From: Thiobacillus sp. UBA6918
Lineage (GTDB): Bacteria; Pseudomonadota; Gammaproteobacteria; Burkholderiales; Thiobacillaceae
Reading direction: 5' to 3'
DNA length: 10,680 bases
NCBI GenBank assembly: GCA_002450925.1
Contig: DKAU01000138.1
Location: 1-10,680 of the forward strand
The notes under the pieces were generated by a model. It worked only from the letters and a program-made list of their open reading frames with translations. It was not told the DNA's origin and ran no database searches. The position numbers and the translations under genes were made by a program. Below, in pieces: positions 1 to 6,012 of the stretch (positions within the stretch are counted from its first letter, which is position 1; each line of letters starts with the position of its first letter).

Positions 1-14
1 AGAATCGGACATCG

Positions 15-377
15 TTAAAACTCGTTGTATTTGGCGGCATTGCCTCGCGCCTGATCGACCGGATATTTTTTTGCGTTGATTTCCAGTTTTTGTGCGGCGG
101 CATCCAGCAAATCAATGCCAAGCAGGTCTGCAAGACGTGTAAGGTAAATCAGCACGTCGGCGATTTCCTGACGCACTTGCTCAAGGCGCTCGGGATCGAG
201 GTTTGCGCTTTCCTCCGGGGACAGCCACTGAAAACGCTCTACCAGCTCGGCCGCTTCGACGATCAGTGCCATGGAAAGGTTTTTTGGGGTGTGGTAGTTC
301 TCCCACTGGCGGGCAAAGGCGAATTCCCTGATTCGGGAACGCAGTTCCTCCAGCGAGGCGATGGGGGCTTCGTTCAT
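15..377 (-). CDS. MazG-like nucleotide pyrophosphohydrolase (dCTPase/RS21-C6 type)
   Basis: This is a 120-residue all-alpha NTP pyrophosphohydrolase of the MazG-like group that includes RS21-C6/DCTPP1. Such enzymes hydrolyse (d)NTPs to the monophosphate and PPi and are thought to clean the nucleotide pool in the cytosol. The sequence shows the family's metal-binding pattern: E41-x-x-E44 in the EAAEL segment, followed by FQWL, then E71-x-x-D74 in EIADVLIYL. A KKYP motif (residues 103-106) near the C-terminus is also typical. The length fits the family. The frame is open upstream to 455, but that extension would run across the aroB start, so I chose the ATG at 377, which gives the N-terminus MNEAP. 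Its Shine-Dalgarno is weak (GGAG about 13 bases upstream). The gene is divergent from aroB. The family assignment is firm; the substrate (dCTP or other dNTP) is inference. Confidence 0.88.
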   Translation of the reverse strand: MNEAPIASLEELRSRIREFAFARQWENYHTPKNLSMALIVEAAELVERFQWLSPEESANLDPERLEQVRQEIADVLIYLTRLADLLGIDLLDAAAQKLEINAKKYPVDQARGNAAKYNEF

Positions 378-380
378 GGC

Positions 381-414
381 CCGGATTTTACTCCATCCGG
401 CTACTGGCCCGGAT
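381..414. repeat. Three alternating CCGGAT/ATCCGG half-sites in the divergent gap
   Basis: CCGGAT lies at 381-386, its reverse complement ATCCGG at 395-400, and CCGGAT again at 409-414, so the sites step by exactly 14 bases. The outer copies are part of an 11-base direct repeat, TGGCCCGGATT, at 377-387 and 405-415. The centre copy can pair with either neighbour across an 8-base loop. The array lies between two divergent start codons, just upstream of a possible -10 box for aroB. It could be an operator, a pair of alternative hairpins, or chance. The repeats are seen directly; any function is inference. Confidence 0.5.
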
Positions 415-418
415 TCGG

Positions 419-424
419 TAGAAT
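419..424 (+). promoter_or_regulatory. Possible -10 element for aroB
   Basis: TAGAAT matches the sigma70 -10 consensus at five of six positions and lies 29 bases before the aroB ATG. I see no convincing -35 hexamer 16-18 bases upstream, where the CCGGAT half-sites lie instead, so an activator-dependent promoter is possible. aroB itself has no clear Shine-Dalgarno. The call rests on the -10 alone. Confidence 0.3.
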
Positions 425-453
425 ATGGCTTAAGACAATAGAAAATCAGCCGC

Positions 454-1542
454 ATGCAAACCCTGACCGTCGATCTTGGCGATCGCAGCTATCCCATACA
501 CATTGGCCCCGGCCTGCTGGACCGGGCCGATCTCATCGTGCCGCATCTCTCGCAAAAACGCGTAGCGATCGTGACCAATACCACGGTGGGGCCGCTATAT
601 CTGGAACGGTTGACGAAGACGCTCACAGACGCAGGCGTGGAAGTGACGCCCATCGTTTTGCCGGATGGCGAGGAATACAAGGACTGGCAGACACTCAACC
701 TGATTTTCGATGGATTGCTGAAAAGCCGTGCCGAGCGAAAGACCACGTTGATCGCCCTGGGCGGCGGAGTGATCGGCGACATGACAGGCTTTGCCGCGGC
801 CTGCTACCAGCGTGGCGTGCCTTTCATCCAGGTGCCAACCACTTTGTTGTCGCAGGTGGATTCTTCCGTGGGTGGCAAGACCGGCATCAATCATCCGCTG
901 GGCAAGAACATGGTCGGCGCGTTTTATCAGCCGAAGGTGGTGCTGGCGGATACAGAAACCTTGAAGACGTTGCCTGCGCGTGAACTGTCCGCGGGGCTTG
1001 CGGAGGTCATCAAGTACGGTCTCATCTGGGACGCGGAGTTCCTTTCCTGGCTCGAAGCCAACATGGAGAAATTGCGCGCACTGAATGCCGAAGCGATCAG
1101 CCATGCCATCTACCGTTCATGCGAGATCAAGGCGCAGGTCGTGGCTCAGGACGAACGCGAGGGCGGCATCAGAGCCATCCTTAATTTGGGTCACACCTTC
1201 GGCCACGCCATCGAAACCGGCATGGGCTACGGGAACTGGCTGCATGGCGAAGCGGTGGCGGCGGGCATGGTTCTGGCCGCGGATGCTTCGCGTCGCAAGG
1301 GTTGGTTGTCCGACGCTGATGTCGATCGGGCACGTGCAATTATTCGGGCCGCGGGCTTGCCGGACAACGCACCGGACCTGGGTGTAGATCGCTACATGGA
1401 ATACATGGGCCACGACAAGAAAGTCGAGGCCGGAAAGATCCGCTTTGTGCTGCTGAAGAAAATCGGTGAGGCGGTAATTACTGCAGATATCTCTGCATCT
1501 GATCTCGGCGCTACGCTTACTCATTATGTCGCCAAGATCTGA
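454..1542 (+). CDS. aroB: 3-Dehydroquinate synthase
   Basis: AroB converts DAHP (3-deoxy-D-arabino-heptulosonate 7-phosphate) to 3-dehydroquinate, the second step of the shikimate pathway, in the cytosol with NAD+ and a divalent metal. The 362-residue length is normal. The N-terminal half holds the NAD-binding glycine motif LGGGVIGD (residues 102-109) and the signature PTTLLSQVDSSVGGKTGIN (128-146). The metal ligands fall at E184 (GLAEVIKYG), H247 (LGHTFGH) and H264 (LHGEAVA), the same numbers as in the E. coli enzyme. The ATG at 454 gives a typical N-terminus (MQTLTVDLGDRSYPI). The gene overlaps dgt by 17 bases, so the two are probably one transcript. In many proteobacteria aroK directly precedes aroB; here the upstream gene is a divergent pyrophosphohydrolase instead, so aroB has probably gained its own promoter. 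Confidence 0.97.
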   Translation: MQTLTVDLGDRSYPIHIGPGLLDRADLIVPHLSQKRVAIVTNTTVGPLYLERLTKTLTDAGVEVTPIVLPDGEEYKDWQTLNLIFDGLLKSRAERKTTLIALGGGVIGDMTGFAAACYQRGVPFIQVPTTLLSQVDSSVGGKTGINHPLGKNMVGAFYQPKVVLADTETLKTLPARELSAGLAEVIKYGLIWDAEFLSWLEANMEKLRALNAEAISHAIYRSCEIKAQVVAQDEREGGIRAILNLGHTFGHAIETGMGYGNWLHGEAVAAGMVLAADASRRKGWLSDADVDRARAIIRAAGLPDNAPDLGVDRYMEYMGHDKKVEAGKIRFVLLKKIGEAVITADISASDLGATLTHYVAKI

Positions 1543-2677
1543 AGCCAGTCGGCCTGAACTCGCGCCGTACGCCGCGCAAGATACGCTGACCAAAGGCAGG
1601 GTGAACGCCGAGCCGCCTGCCGCACCTCGTGGCGAATTCCAGCGTGACCGCGACCGCATTGTGCATTCCACCGCCTTCCGCCGCCTGGAATACAAGACGC
1701 AGGTATTCGTGAATCACGAAGGTGACCATTTCCGCACTCGCCTCACCCACAGCCTGGAAGTTGCGCAGATCGGCCGAACCATCGCCCGCATGCTGAATAT
1801 CAACGAAGAACTGACCGAAGCGGTGTCGCTCGCGCATGACCTTGGCCATACACCCTTCGGCCACGCCGGGCAGGATGCCTTGAATGAAAGCATGAAGGAT
1901 CACGGCGGCTTCGAGCACAACCTGCAATCACTCCGCGTGGTCGACAAACTGGAACAACGCTATGCGGAATTCGACGGGCTGAATCTCTGTTTTGAAACGC
2001 GCGAGGGCATCCTGAAACATTGCGCGCTCGCGAATGCGCGAGAATTGGGGGATCTGGGCCAGCGCTTCATCGACAAGAATCAGCCCTCACTGGAAGCCCA
2101 GGTTGCCAACCGCGCGGACGAAATCGCCTACAATAACCACGATGTCGATGACGGCCTGCGCTCGGGACTGTTGAGCGAAGATGGACTCATGGAGAGCAGG
2201 CTTTATGCACGCCATCACGACGAGGTAATGGCGAAATATCCCCAATTGACCGGTCGGCGCAAGACCAACGAGATTGTGCGGCGCATGATCAACACCCTGG
2301 TGCTCGATCTGGTAACAACGACGCAAGCCAATCTGGAACAGACGGGTGCAAAGAGTCTGGATGATGTGCGCAACGCGCCACCGCTGGTGGGATTCTCCGA
2401 CCAGATTCGCGAACAGCAACAGGAATTGAAGCACTATTTGCGTGTGAACCTGTACCAGCACTATCAGGTGATGCGCATGACCAGCAAGGCCGCGCGCATC
2501 ATTCAGTCGCTGTTCGATGCTTTTCATTCCGAGCCGAAACTGCTCTCGCCCGAACACAACGAGAACGTGCAGCGCGACGGTGCGCGTGCAATTTCTGACT
2601 ACATTGCAGGCATGACTGACCGCTACGCCATGCGCGAATACAGAAGATTGTTTGGCGTGGAAGAAATCAGCGTTTGA
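1526..2677 (+). CDS. dgt: dGTPase-like dNTP triphosphohydrolase (HD domain)
   Basis: This enzyme removes triphosphate from dNTPs (dGTP in the classic case), yielding deoxynucleoside and PPPi, and is a cytosolic regulator of dNTP pools. The 383-residue protein opens with the family signature QRDRDRIVHSTAFRRLEYKT (39-58). The HD metal site follows: H75 in RLTHSLE, H104-D105 in HDLGHTPFGHAG, and probably D198 in ADEIAY. The length fits the type 2 bacterial subfamily, which is shorter than the E. coli enzyme (about 500 residues) and often has broad dNTP activity. The start at 1526 lies inside the aroB 3' end; the first 25 or so residues are poorly conserved, so the exact start is less certain than the family. 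The aroB-dgt order is common in betaproteobacteria. Its stop codon abuts that of comF. Confidence 0.94.
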   Translation: MSPRSEASRPELAPYAAQDTLTKGRVNAEPPAAPRGEFQRDRDRIVHSTAFRRLEYKTQVFVNHEGDHFRTRLTHSLEVAQIGRTIARMLNINEELTEAVSLAHDLGHTPFGHAGQDALNESMKDHGGFEHNLQSLRVVDKLEQRYAEFDGLNLCFETREGILKHCALANARELGDLGQRFIDKNQPSLEAQVANRADEIAYNNHDVDDGLRSGLLSEDGLMESRLYARHHDEVMAKYPQLTGRRKTNEIVRRMINTLVLDLVTTTQANLEQTGAKSLDDVRNAPPLVGFSDQIREQQQELKHYLRVNLYQHYQVMRMTSKAARIIQSLFDAFHSEPKLLSPEHNENVQRDGARAISDYIAGMTDRYAMREYRRLFGVEEISV

Positions 2678-2680
2678 TCA
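2675..2680. other. Palindromic TGATCA shared by two convergent stop codons
   Basis: The hexamer TGATCA contains the dgt stop (TGA, plus strand) and the comF stop (TGA, minus strand) back to back. There is no intergenic base and no visible terminator hairpin with a U-run at this junction, so transcripts from either side probably run into the opposite gene. Confidence 0.85.
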
Positions 2681-3346
2681 TGCCCGGGCGACAACAAAAC
2701 AGGACACTTCATCCGCGCCTGACTGTTTAAGCGTTTGCGCCAGCGCATCCAGCGTGCTGCCGGTAGTCATTACGTCGTCGACAATTCCCACATGCAGACC
2801 TGCAACATCCGCTTTGCAACGGAAAGCACCCCGCATGTTTTTTCTGCGCGCCTCACGTTTCAGTCCTGCCTGGGATGGGGTGTCGCGTTCTCGTGCGGCC
2901 AGCGTAGCCTGCATCGGGACGCCGGTTTGCCGGGACAACTCGCGGGCGATTTCCGCTGCCTGGTTGAATCCGCGATCTTTTATCCGGTTTGCATGCAGGG
3001 GCATGGGGAGCCACAAATCCGGCAACGGGCCGTGCAGATGTTCGGCCATCAGTGTGCCCAACATCGGAGCAAGCGCGAGTTGTTCACTGTACTTGAGTTG
3101 CTGGATCAGACGGTCGATTGGAAATGCGTAGCTGAAAAGCGCCTGGGTGCTGGTAAAGGCGGGCTGTTCTTTCAGGCAATGGCCGCATGTTTCTCCCGTC
3201 GAGGTGGGTAGTGCGCATATGGGGCAGCCGTGCCTGCTCAGCCAGGGGAGATCGTCCCGGCAGGCAGCACACACCGGACCATGTGCGCCTTCGCAAAGAA
3301 CGCAGTGAGCCGGGAAATGCTGCTCAATAATTGAGCGAATGTTCAA
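2678..3346 (-). CDS. comF: ComF family phosphoribosyltransferase-like protein
   Basis: ComF proteins combine an N-terminal zinc-ribbon region with a type I phosphoribosyltransferase fold and are needed for DNA uptake during natural transformation in several bacteria. The 222 residues show four Cys pairs: C15/C18, C26/C29, C41/C44 and C54/C57. A central RGFNQA motif follows (125-130), then the PRPP-binding loop VDDVMTTGST (189-198). The start codon is TTG at 3346: the frame upstream has no ATG or GTG before a TAG at about 3417-3419, and the Cys pairs would be lost with a later start. No good Shine-Dalgarno is visible. The gene is convergent with dgt, with no base between the stops, and divergent from the biotin operon, an arrangement also known from Pseudomonas. 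The link to biotin is positional only; a biochemical role is not established here. Confidence 0.92.
   Translation of the reverse strand: MNIRSIIEQHFPAHCVLCEGAHGPVCAACRDDLPWLSRHGCPICALPTSTGETCGHCLKEQPAFTSTQALFSYAFPIDRLIQQLKYSEQLALAPMLGTLMAEHLHGPLPDLWLPMPLHANRIKDRGFNQAAEIARELSRQTGVPMQATLAARERDTPSQAGLKREARRKNMRGAFRCKADVAGLHVGIVDDVMTTGSTLDALAQTLKQSGADEVSCFVVARA
3322..3336. repeat. 15-bp perfect palindrome at the 5' end of comF
   Basis: GCTCAATaATTGAGC is a perfect inverted repeat of 7-base arms about a single centre base (3329). It lies within the first codons of comF and about 28 bases upstream of the -35 box of the biotin-operon promoter. It could bind a dimeric regulator, or form a hairpin in the comF mRNA just after the start codon. 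The palindrome is seen directly; a role is inference. Confidence 0.5.
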
Positions 3347-3357
3347 TTTCGTGAAAT
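3346..3357. repeat. 12-bp palindrome just upstream of the biotin-operon -35 box
   Basis: ATTTC-GT-GAAAT has 5-base arms around 3351/3352. It starts at the comF start codon and ends 6 bases before the TTGACA of the biotin-operon promoter, a position from which a bound protein could affect both genes. It does not match the BirA operator consensus I know (TTGTAAACC with inverted partner) or the BioR box. Confidence 0.4.
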
Positions 3358-3363
3358 CGATTT

Positions 3364-3393
3364 TTGACAGCAGGGATGCCTGCCAAGGATAAT
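3364..3393 (+). promoter_or_regulatory. Sigma70-type promoter of the biotin operon
   Basis: A perfect -35 hexamer TTGACA (3364-3369) is followed by an 18-base spacer and the -10 hexamer GATAAT (3388-3393), a five-of-six match. Transcription would begin near 3400, giving a leader of only about 18 bases before the ATG at 3418. This is the best promoter in the window and lies exactly where the operon needs one. Within the spacer is GCAGG-gatg-CCTGC (3370-3383), an inverted repeat that could serve as a repressor site occluding RNA polymerase. Confidence 0.75.
3370..3383. repeat. Inverted repeat in the promoter spacer
   Basis: GCAGG (3370-3374) and CCTGC (3379-3383) are perfect 5-base arms around GATG, lying wholly between the -35 and -10 boxes. 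This would suit a repressor operator, but arms this short also arise by chance. No known biotin regulator site was recognised in it. Confidence 0.35.
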
Positions 3394-3417
3394 TCCTGCA
3401 AGTTTCCGGATGTTCCT

Positions 3418-3876
3418 ATGAAAGTCAAACGCGTAATCAACGCCAAATCCTCGCGATTCTCTGCCCAGCTGTTCAATATCGCCAGCATTTTTGCGATAAC
3501 GGCGGGTATTTCAGCGCTACTGCTGGGCAAGCTGCTGGCCAGCCACAAGATCGGTTTTTTGCCGTTCGTGCTTTCTTTTCCGCCCCTGATGATCTGGTTG
3601 GCGGCCTCGATTTTTGTCTACGCCAGCATCGCCCATCACCCCAACGAACGTACACGCCATTATCACCGTTGGGCTGGCTATCGCTTCTATGGGGCCACCG
3701 GCACGATGGTGGTATTCGGCCAACCTTTGTACGAGCTGATGGGTGGGTGGAACGGCCTGATGGTTGTTTGGGGCATTCTGTTTCTGGTCGTGGTGCCCTG
3801 GGGCCTTTACGACATCATCAAAGCGGCCAGAGAAGACTGGCAGGACATGACCATTGAGGTAGCCATCCATGAGTAG
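3418..3876 (+). CDS. Unrecognised four-helix membrane protein heading the biotin operon
   Basis: I do not recognise this 152-residue protein. It is strongly hydrophobic, with four likely membrane segments at about residues 18-40, 46-71, 88-106 and 112-133. A basic N-terminus (MKVKRVINAKSSR) and a short acidic C-terminal tail (REDWQDMTIE) flank them. The loop between helices 2 and 3 is rich in histidine and arginine: H73, H74, H81 and H83 within HHPNERTRHYHRW. The ATG at 3418 is preferred because the upstream TTG (3364) and ATG (3376) in the same frame lie before the predicted transcription start. Its Shine-Dalgarno is weak. Its last 8 bases overlap bioB, so it is co-transcribed and probably translationally coupled. 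Size and helix number do not fit BioY, and no transporter motif is visible. A role in biotin or precursor transport is only a guess from position. Confidence 0.8.
   Translation: MKVKRVINAKSSRFSAQLFNIASIFAITAGISALLLGKLLASHKIGFLPFVLSFPPLMIWLAASIFVYASIAHHPNERTRHYHRWAGYRFYGATGTMVVFGQPLYELMGGWNGLMVVWGILFLVVVPWGLYDIIKAAREDWQDMTIEVAIHE
3856..3860 (+). promoter_or_regulatory. Ribosome binding site of bioB
   Basis: GAGGT lies 8 bases before the bioB ATG at 3869, inside the end of the upstream membrane-protein gene. It is one of the clearest Shine-Dalgarno sequences in the operon and fixes the bioB start, giving the 12-residue N-terminal extension relative to E. coli BioB. Confidence 0.65.
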
Positions 3877-4846
3877 TTGCAATTGTTCCTCCATTCACGT
3901 GCACAAGCCCGTGGACACCAAAGTGCCCGTGGAATCGGTTGAGGCTTTGTTTGAAAAACCCTTCAACGATCTGCTATTCGAAGCCCAGACGGTGCATCGC
4001 CAGCATTTCGATCCCAACAAGGTCCAGTTGTCCACGCTCTTGTCGATCAAGACTGGCGGTTGCCCGGAAGACTGCGGTTACTGCCCGCAGTCGAAGCGTC
4101 CCCCCGACGCCGTTCCGGACGAGCCGATGCTTGATATCGATGCGGTGCTGACAGCGGCAAAAGCAGCAAAAGATGCTGGCGCGACCCGCTTCTGCATGGG
4201 TGCGGCATGGCGCGGACCAAAGCAGCGTGACCTTGATCCGGTGCTGGGCATGGTGCGTGAAGTGAAGGCGCTGGGGCTGGAAACCTGCTGCACGCTGGGC
4301 ATGCTACGCGAAGGGCAGGCTGAACAGCTTCGCGACGCAGGGCTCGACTACTACAACCACAACCTCGATTGCGCGCCCGAGTTTTATGGCGAGATCATTT
4401 CCACGCGCGATTTCGATGACCGTCTCGACACACTCAACAAGGTACGGGGTGCCGGCATCAATGTCTGTGCTGGCGGCATTGTTGGCATGGGTGAATCGCG
4501 CATGCAGCGCGCCGGACTTTTGGCGCAGTTGGCAAGCCTTGATCCGCCGCCGGAGTCGGTGCCAATCAACCTGTTGGTGCAAGTCGAAGGTACTCCGCTT
4601 CATGGAACCGAAGCGCTGGACCCGATCGAGTTTGTTCGCACCATCGCGGTCGCACGCATTCTCATGCCAACGTCCCATGTGCGCCTGTCAGCCGGACGCC
4701 AGCAGATGAGCGATGCCGTCCAGTCACTGTGCTTTCTGGCCGGTGCCAATTCCATTTTCTACGGCGACAAGCTGCTTACGACGGGAAATCCAGAGTGGGA
4801 GCGCGACCAGGCGTTGTTCAACAAGCTTGGCCTGATGCCTGCATGA
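3869..4846 (+). CDS. bioB: Biotin synthase
   Basis: BioB is a radical-SAM enzyme that inserts sulfur into dethiobiotin to make biotin, the last pathway step. The 325-residue protein has the radical-SAM [4Fe-4S] motif C65-x3-C69-x2-C72 (GGCPEDCGYC). The ligands of the auxiliary [2Fe-2S] cluster are all present at C109 (RFCMGAAWR), C140 (ETCCTLGML), C200 (NVCAGGIVGMGE) and R272 (VRLSAGR). Each equals the E. coli position plus 12, because of an N-terminal extension. That extension contains two extra cysteines (MSSCNCSS, C4 and C6). The gene overlaps the upstream membrane-protein gene by 8 bases and bioF by 4 (ATGA). All catalytic residues are intact, so it should be active. Confidence 0.98.
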   Translation: MSSCNCSSIHVHKPVDTKVPVESVEALFEKPFNDLLFEAQTVHRQHFDPNKVQLSTLLSIKTGGCPEDCGYCPQSKRPPDAVPDEPMLDIDAVLTAAKAAKDAGATRFCMGAAWRGPKQRDLDPVLGMVREVKALGLETCCTLGMLREGQAEQLRDAGLDYYNHNLDCAPEFYGEIISTRDFDDRLDTLNKVRGAGINVCAGGIVGMGESRMQRAGLLAQLASLDPPPESVPINLLVQVEGTPLHGTEALDPIEFVRTIAVARILMPTSHVRLSAGRQQMSDAVQSLCFLAGANSIFYGDKLLTTGNPEWERDQALFNKLGLMPA

Positions 4847-6012
4847 CGGAGTTTTCCGCGCTGACTCGGATTGAAGAGAGTCTGTCGCAACTGGAAGCGG
4901 ACAGCCTGTTGCGCAAACGGATGTTGCTTGAGTCCCCCCAGGGCACGCATGTCCGGGTTGATGGCCGCGATCTGATTTCCTTCTGCAGTAATGACTATCT
5001 CGGGTTGGCCAATGATCCGAGGCTTGCACAGGCTGCGCATTCGGCAATAAACGAATGCGGGGTGGGAGCAGGGGCTTCGCATCTGGTTACCGGACATCAC
5101 CGCCTGCACCACGAATTCGAACAGGCGTTTGCGCGATTTGTCGGCAAGCCCGCTGCGCTTCTGTTTTCGACGGGCTACATGGCCAATATCGGTGTGCTGA
5201 CAGCGCTGCTCGGAAGGCATGGCGAGGTGTTCGCCGACCGACTCAATCATGCCTCGCTCAATGATGCCGCGCAACAGTGCGGTGCCACGTTCACCCGCTA
5301 TGCGCATGCAGATCTCGATCAACTGGAAGCGCAGCTCAAGAAAAGTAAGGCAAGCGACAAGCTGATCTGCACGGATCTGGTGTTCAGCATGGACGGCGAT
5401 GTTGCGGATGTAGATCGACTGTTGTCGCTGGCGGAAAGTCATGATGCCTGGCTCTATCTGGATGATGCGCATGGTTTTGGTGTGCTCAACGATGGCCGCG
5501 GCGGGATGACCGAGGCAGCCAGGAAAAGTAGTCGCGTGATATACCTTGCCACGCTCGGCAAGGCGGCTGGCGTTTTCGGTGCTGCGGTGGCTGCGCACGC
5601 AAGCGTGGTCGAATGGCTGGTGCAAAAGGCGAAGACTTATGTCTATACCACCGCCATGCCACCGATGCTGGCAGCTTCCTTGCAGGAAAGCCTGAAGCAG
5701 GTAGAGATCGGAAGTTCGCGCCGTGAAATCCTGGGTCAGCATGTTTCGAAACTTCGCGAAGGACTGGGAAGCCTTCCGGGCTGGCATTTGATGGATTCCA
5801 ATACGCCGATACAACCACTGGTTGTTGGCGAGAATGCAGAAGCAATGGCGCTTTCGAAAGCGCTCCTGGAACGCGGCCTGCTGGTGCCGGCTATTCGTAC
5901 TCCAACGGTTCCAAAGGGCAGCGCGAGGCTACGCATTTCGTTGTCTGCTGCTCACTCAGAAGCGGAGGTGGGGATGCTGGTGGCGGCCATCAGGGACTTG
6001 GCGCAAGCATGA
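4843..6012 (+). CDS. bioF: 8-Amino-7-oxononanoate synthase (KAPA synthase)
   Basis: BioF is a PLP enzyme that condenses pimeloyl-ACP with L-alanine, releasing CO2, to give 8-amino-7-oxononanoate, the first ring-building step. The 389 residues show SNDYLGLA (49-56), GAGASHLVTGHHRLHHELE-like glycine/histidine motifs (75-92), STGYMANIG (109-117), the cofactor-binding LDDAHGFGV (206-214) and the Schiff-base lysine K240 in TLGKAAGVFGAAV. Length is normal for the family. I chose the ATG at 4843, which overlaps the bioB stop as ATGA and gives a typical N-terminus; the frame is open further upstream but only inside bioB. No strong Shine-Dalgarno is visible, so translation is probably coupled to bioB. 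It also overlaps bioH by 4 bases. Confidence 0.97.
   Translation: MTEFSALTRIEESLSQLEADSLLRKRMLLESPQGTHVRVDGRDLISFCSNDYLGLANDPRLAQAAHSAINECGVGAGASHLVTGHHRLHHEFEQAFARFVGKPAALLFSTGYMANIGVLTALLGRHGEVFADRLNHASLNDAAQQCGATFTRYAHADLDQLEAQLKKSKASDKLICTDLVFSMDGDVADVDRLLSLAESHDAWLYLDDAHGFGVLNDGRGGMTEAARKSSRVIYLATLGKAAGVFGAAVAAHASVVEWLVQKAKTYVYTTAMPPMLAASLQESLKQVEIGSSRREILGQHVSKLREGLGSLPGWHLMDSNTPIQPLVVGENAEAMALSKALLERGLLVPAIRTPTVPKGSARLRISLSAAHSEAEVGMLVAAIRDLAQA

Noticed and set aside
378..455. N-terminal extension of the pyrophosphohydrolase to an ATG at 455
   Set aside because: The extension would overlap the aroB start codon, looks unlike the family N-terminus and would cover the divergent promoter gap. 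The ATG at 377 fits the family length.
90..983. Open frame of 297 residues on the plus strand
   Set aside because: It overlaps the pyrophosphohydrolase antisense and then aroB in another frame. The composition (many Arg, His and Gly) and lack of any domain mark it as a shadow of real genes.
3364..3417. Earlier in-frame starts (TTG 3364, ATG 3376) for the membrane protein
   Set aside because: Both lie within or before the predicted promoter boxes, upstream of the likely transcription start near 3400, and the extra residues look unlike a membrane-protein N-terminus.
3340..3417. BirA or BioR operator, or a biotin riboswitch
   Set aside because: No TTGTAAACC-type BirA site or TTATNNATAA-type BioR box is visible, and the predicted leader of about 18 bases is too short for a riboswitch.
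4759..5814. Long open frame (351 residues) on the minus strand
   Set aside because: It lies antisense to bioF and the bioB end, which have complete catalytic motifs. Its translation shows no recognisable domain and reads like a codon-bias shadow.
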